This document shows, in pieces, positions 23,213 through 24,072 of a DNA stretch of 24,072 nt. The notes under the pieces were generated by a model, which ran no database searches, was not told the origin of the DNA, and saw only the letters and a program-made list of their open reading frames with translations. The stretch is from Dehalococcoidia bacterium (GTDB taxonomy: Bacteria > Chloroflexota > Dehalococcoidia > UBA3495). The position numbers and the translations under genes are program-made. Position 1 is the stretch's first letter; each line of letters opens with the position of its first letter. The stretch covers positions 1 through 24,072 of the forward strand of contig JAPKDE010000017.1 of the NCBI GenBank assembly GCA_028822675.1. Direction: 5' to 3'.

Positions 23213-24072
23213 CTAGATTTCCAGTCCTGAAGCTTGGGCGACTATGTCTATGTCCTTGTCGCCGCGTCCGCTTAGGCAGACCAGTACGATCTGGTCTTGC
23301 GCCAGTGTCTTCGCCAGCTCAACTGCGGCGGATACAGCGTGGGACGACTCCAAGGCAGGGATAATACCCTCTGTGCGGCAGAGCAGATGGAACGCCTCCA
23401 GAGCCTGGGCGTCGGTAACGTCTTTGTACTCGGCCCTTCCAGAGGCCTTCAAGTAACTGTGCTCCGGGCCAACTCCGGGGTAGTCCAACCCTGCGGAGAT
23501 GCTGTGGGTCTCCATCACCTGACCGTGTTCGTCCTGGAGTAAGTAGGACATTGCCCCGTGCAGAACGCCGGGTCGTCCTGCGCTGAGGGTGGCAGAGTGC
23601 CGACCCGTTTCTATACCGTCGCCGCCGGCTTCCAAGCCGATTAGGCGCACATCTTCGTCGGGCACAAACGGATGGAACATTCCGATAGAATTGCTGCCGC
23701 CACCGACGCAGGCCAGCACATAGTCCGGCAACTTGCCCTCAATCTCCAATAGCTGGGCGCGGGCCTCACGACCGATGATCGTCTGGAAGTCGCGGACCAT
23801 GACCGGGTAGGGATGCGGGCCAACCACGCTGCCAATCAGGTAGTGGGTGGTTTCCACGTTGGTCACCCAGTCTCGGATGGCCTCGTTAATGGCGTCCTTT
23901 AGGGTGCGTGTTCCAGATTCGACAGGGATGACCTCGGCCTCTAGTAGCTTCATGCGGAAGACGTTCAGCGACTGGCGTTTGATGTCTTCGCTGCCCATGT
24001 AGACGATGCATTCCAGCCCGAGCATGGCGCAGGCGGTGGCCGAGGCGACACCGTGCTGCCCGGCCCCGGTCT
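23213..24072 (-). CDS. trpB: Tryptophan synthase beta chain (5'-truncated by window end)
   Basis: The C-terminal ~286 residues of TrpB; the reading frame stays open to the window edge with [19 protein letters not shown], the conserved loop whose glutamate and the PLP lysine lie beyond the edge. Further hallmarks are [39 protein letters not shown], the PLP-phosphate loop [14 protein letters not shown] and [14 protein letters not shown], ending [10 protein letters not shown]. It condenses indole with serine to give tryptophan in the alpha2-beta2 complex; trpA is not in view on the 3' side, where the SDR gene follows. Any internal ATG (such as 24023-24025) is not the start. Identity is certain; completeness cannot be judged. 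Confidence 0.96.
   Translation of the reverse strand, partial: TGAGQHGVASATACAMLGLECIVYMGSEDIKRQSLNVFRMKLLEAEVIPVESGTRTLKDAINEAIRDWVTNVETTHYLIGSVVGPHPYPVMVRDFQTIIGREARAQLLEIEGKLPDYVLACVGGGSNSIGMFHPFVPDEDVRLIGLEAGGDGIETGRHSATLSAGRPGVLHGAMSYLLQDEHGQVMETHSISAGLDYPGVGPEHSYLKASGRAEYKDVTDAQALEAFHLLCRTEGIIPALESSHAVSAAVELAKTLAQDQIVLVCLSGRGDKDIDIVAQASGLEI

Noticed and set aside
1..24072. Mobile element, prophage, CRISPR or defence island
   Set aside because: No transposase, integrase, phage structural gene, regularly spaced repeat array or nuclease/toxin pair was seen; radC alone, often linked to mobile DNA, is not enough.

Overview
The window is a bacterial chromosomal segment of about 24 kb, moderately GC-rich, with densely packed housekeeping and catabolic genes. 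It has no rRNA, tRNA, CRISPR array, transposase or phage gene that I can see. Gene content suggests a Chloroflexota (Dehalococcoidia/SAR202-like) genome: a stand-alone thiamine-diphosphate enzyme, a crotonase, an atypical SDR, GlcDEF, a PPOX-class protein and degenerate intergenic repeat elements of the kind I associate with that group. This assignment rests on memory of the families and is only moderately secure. At least ten genes seem to start with TTG, GTG or rarer codons.

Layout. 1-1604 (minus): a small cupin, a radC pseudogene with three glutamine-codon nonsense mutations and a 4-bp slippage frameshift, and a decayed non-coding stretch. 1605-3242 (minus): an acetolactate-synthase-like ThDP enzyme. 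3548-4238 (plus): a lipoprotein gene broken by two frameshifts and a stop. 4268-5653 (minus): a HEAT-repeat protein and a PPOX/F420-type flavoprotein. 5792-9642 (minus): a crotonase, then metF, acpS and the bifunctional NAD(P)HX repair gene nnr. 9804-10631 (plus): a DUF167 protein and a DUSP23-like phosphatase. 10646-11002 (minus): a small zinc-ribbon protein carrying a 14-residue tandem repeat. 11117-13728 (plus): a JAMM (M67) metallopeptidase translationally coupled to a large HELGH lipoprotein. 13700-16006 (minus): a CaCA-type cation exchanger (its tail overlaps the lipoprotein gene) and leuB. 16238-20419 (plus): glcD-glcE-glcF. 20420-20908: a gene-free mosaic of degraded intergenic repeats, closed by a strong bidirectional terminator. 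20981-24072 (minus): trpB (cut by the window end), an SDR lacking the catalytic triad, and an alanine-glyoxylate-type aminotransferase.

How genes work together. GlcDEF oxidises glycolate to glyoxylate, and the convergent class V aminotransferase could convert glyoxylate to glycine, so the right half resembles a glycolate salvage module. leuB and trpB are amino-acid biosynthesis genes, and metF serves one-carbon metabolism. The acpS-nnr pair is a common bacterial neighbourhood. The least explained unit is the coupled JAMM peptidase and HELGH lipoprotein. I found no convincing defence system or mobile element. The most notable signals are the two recent pseudogenes, the triad-less SDR, the crotonase with one catalytic glutamate replaced, and the coupled peptidase pair.
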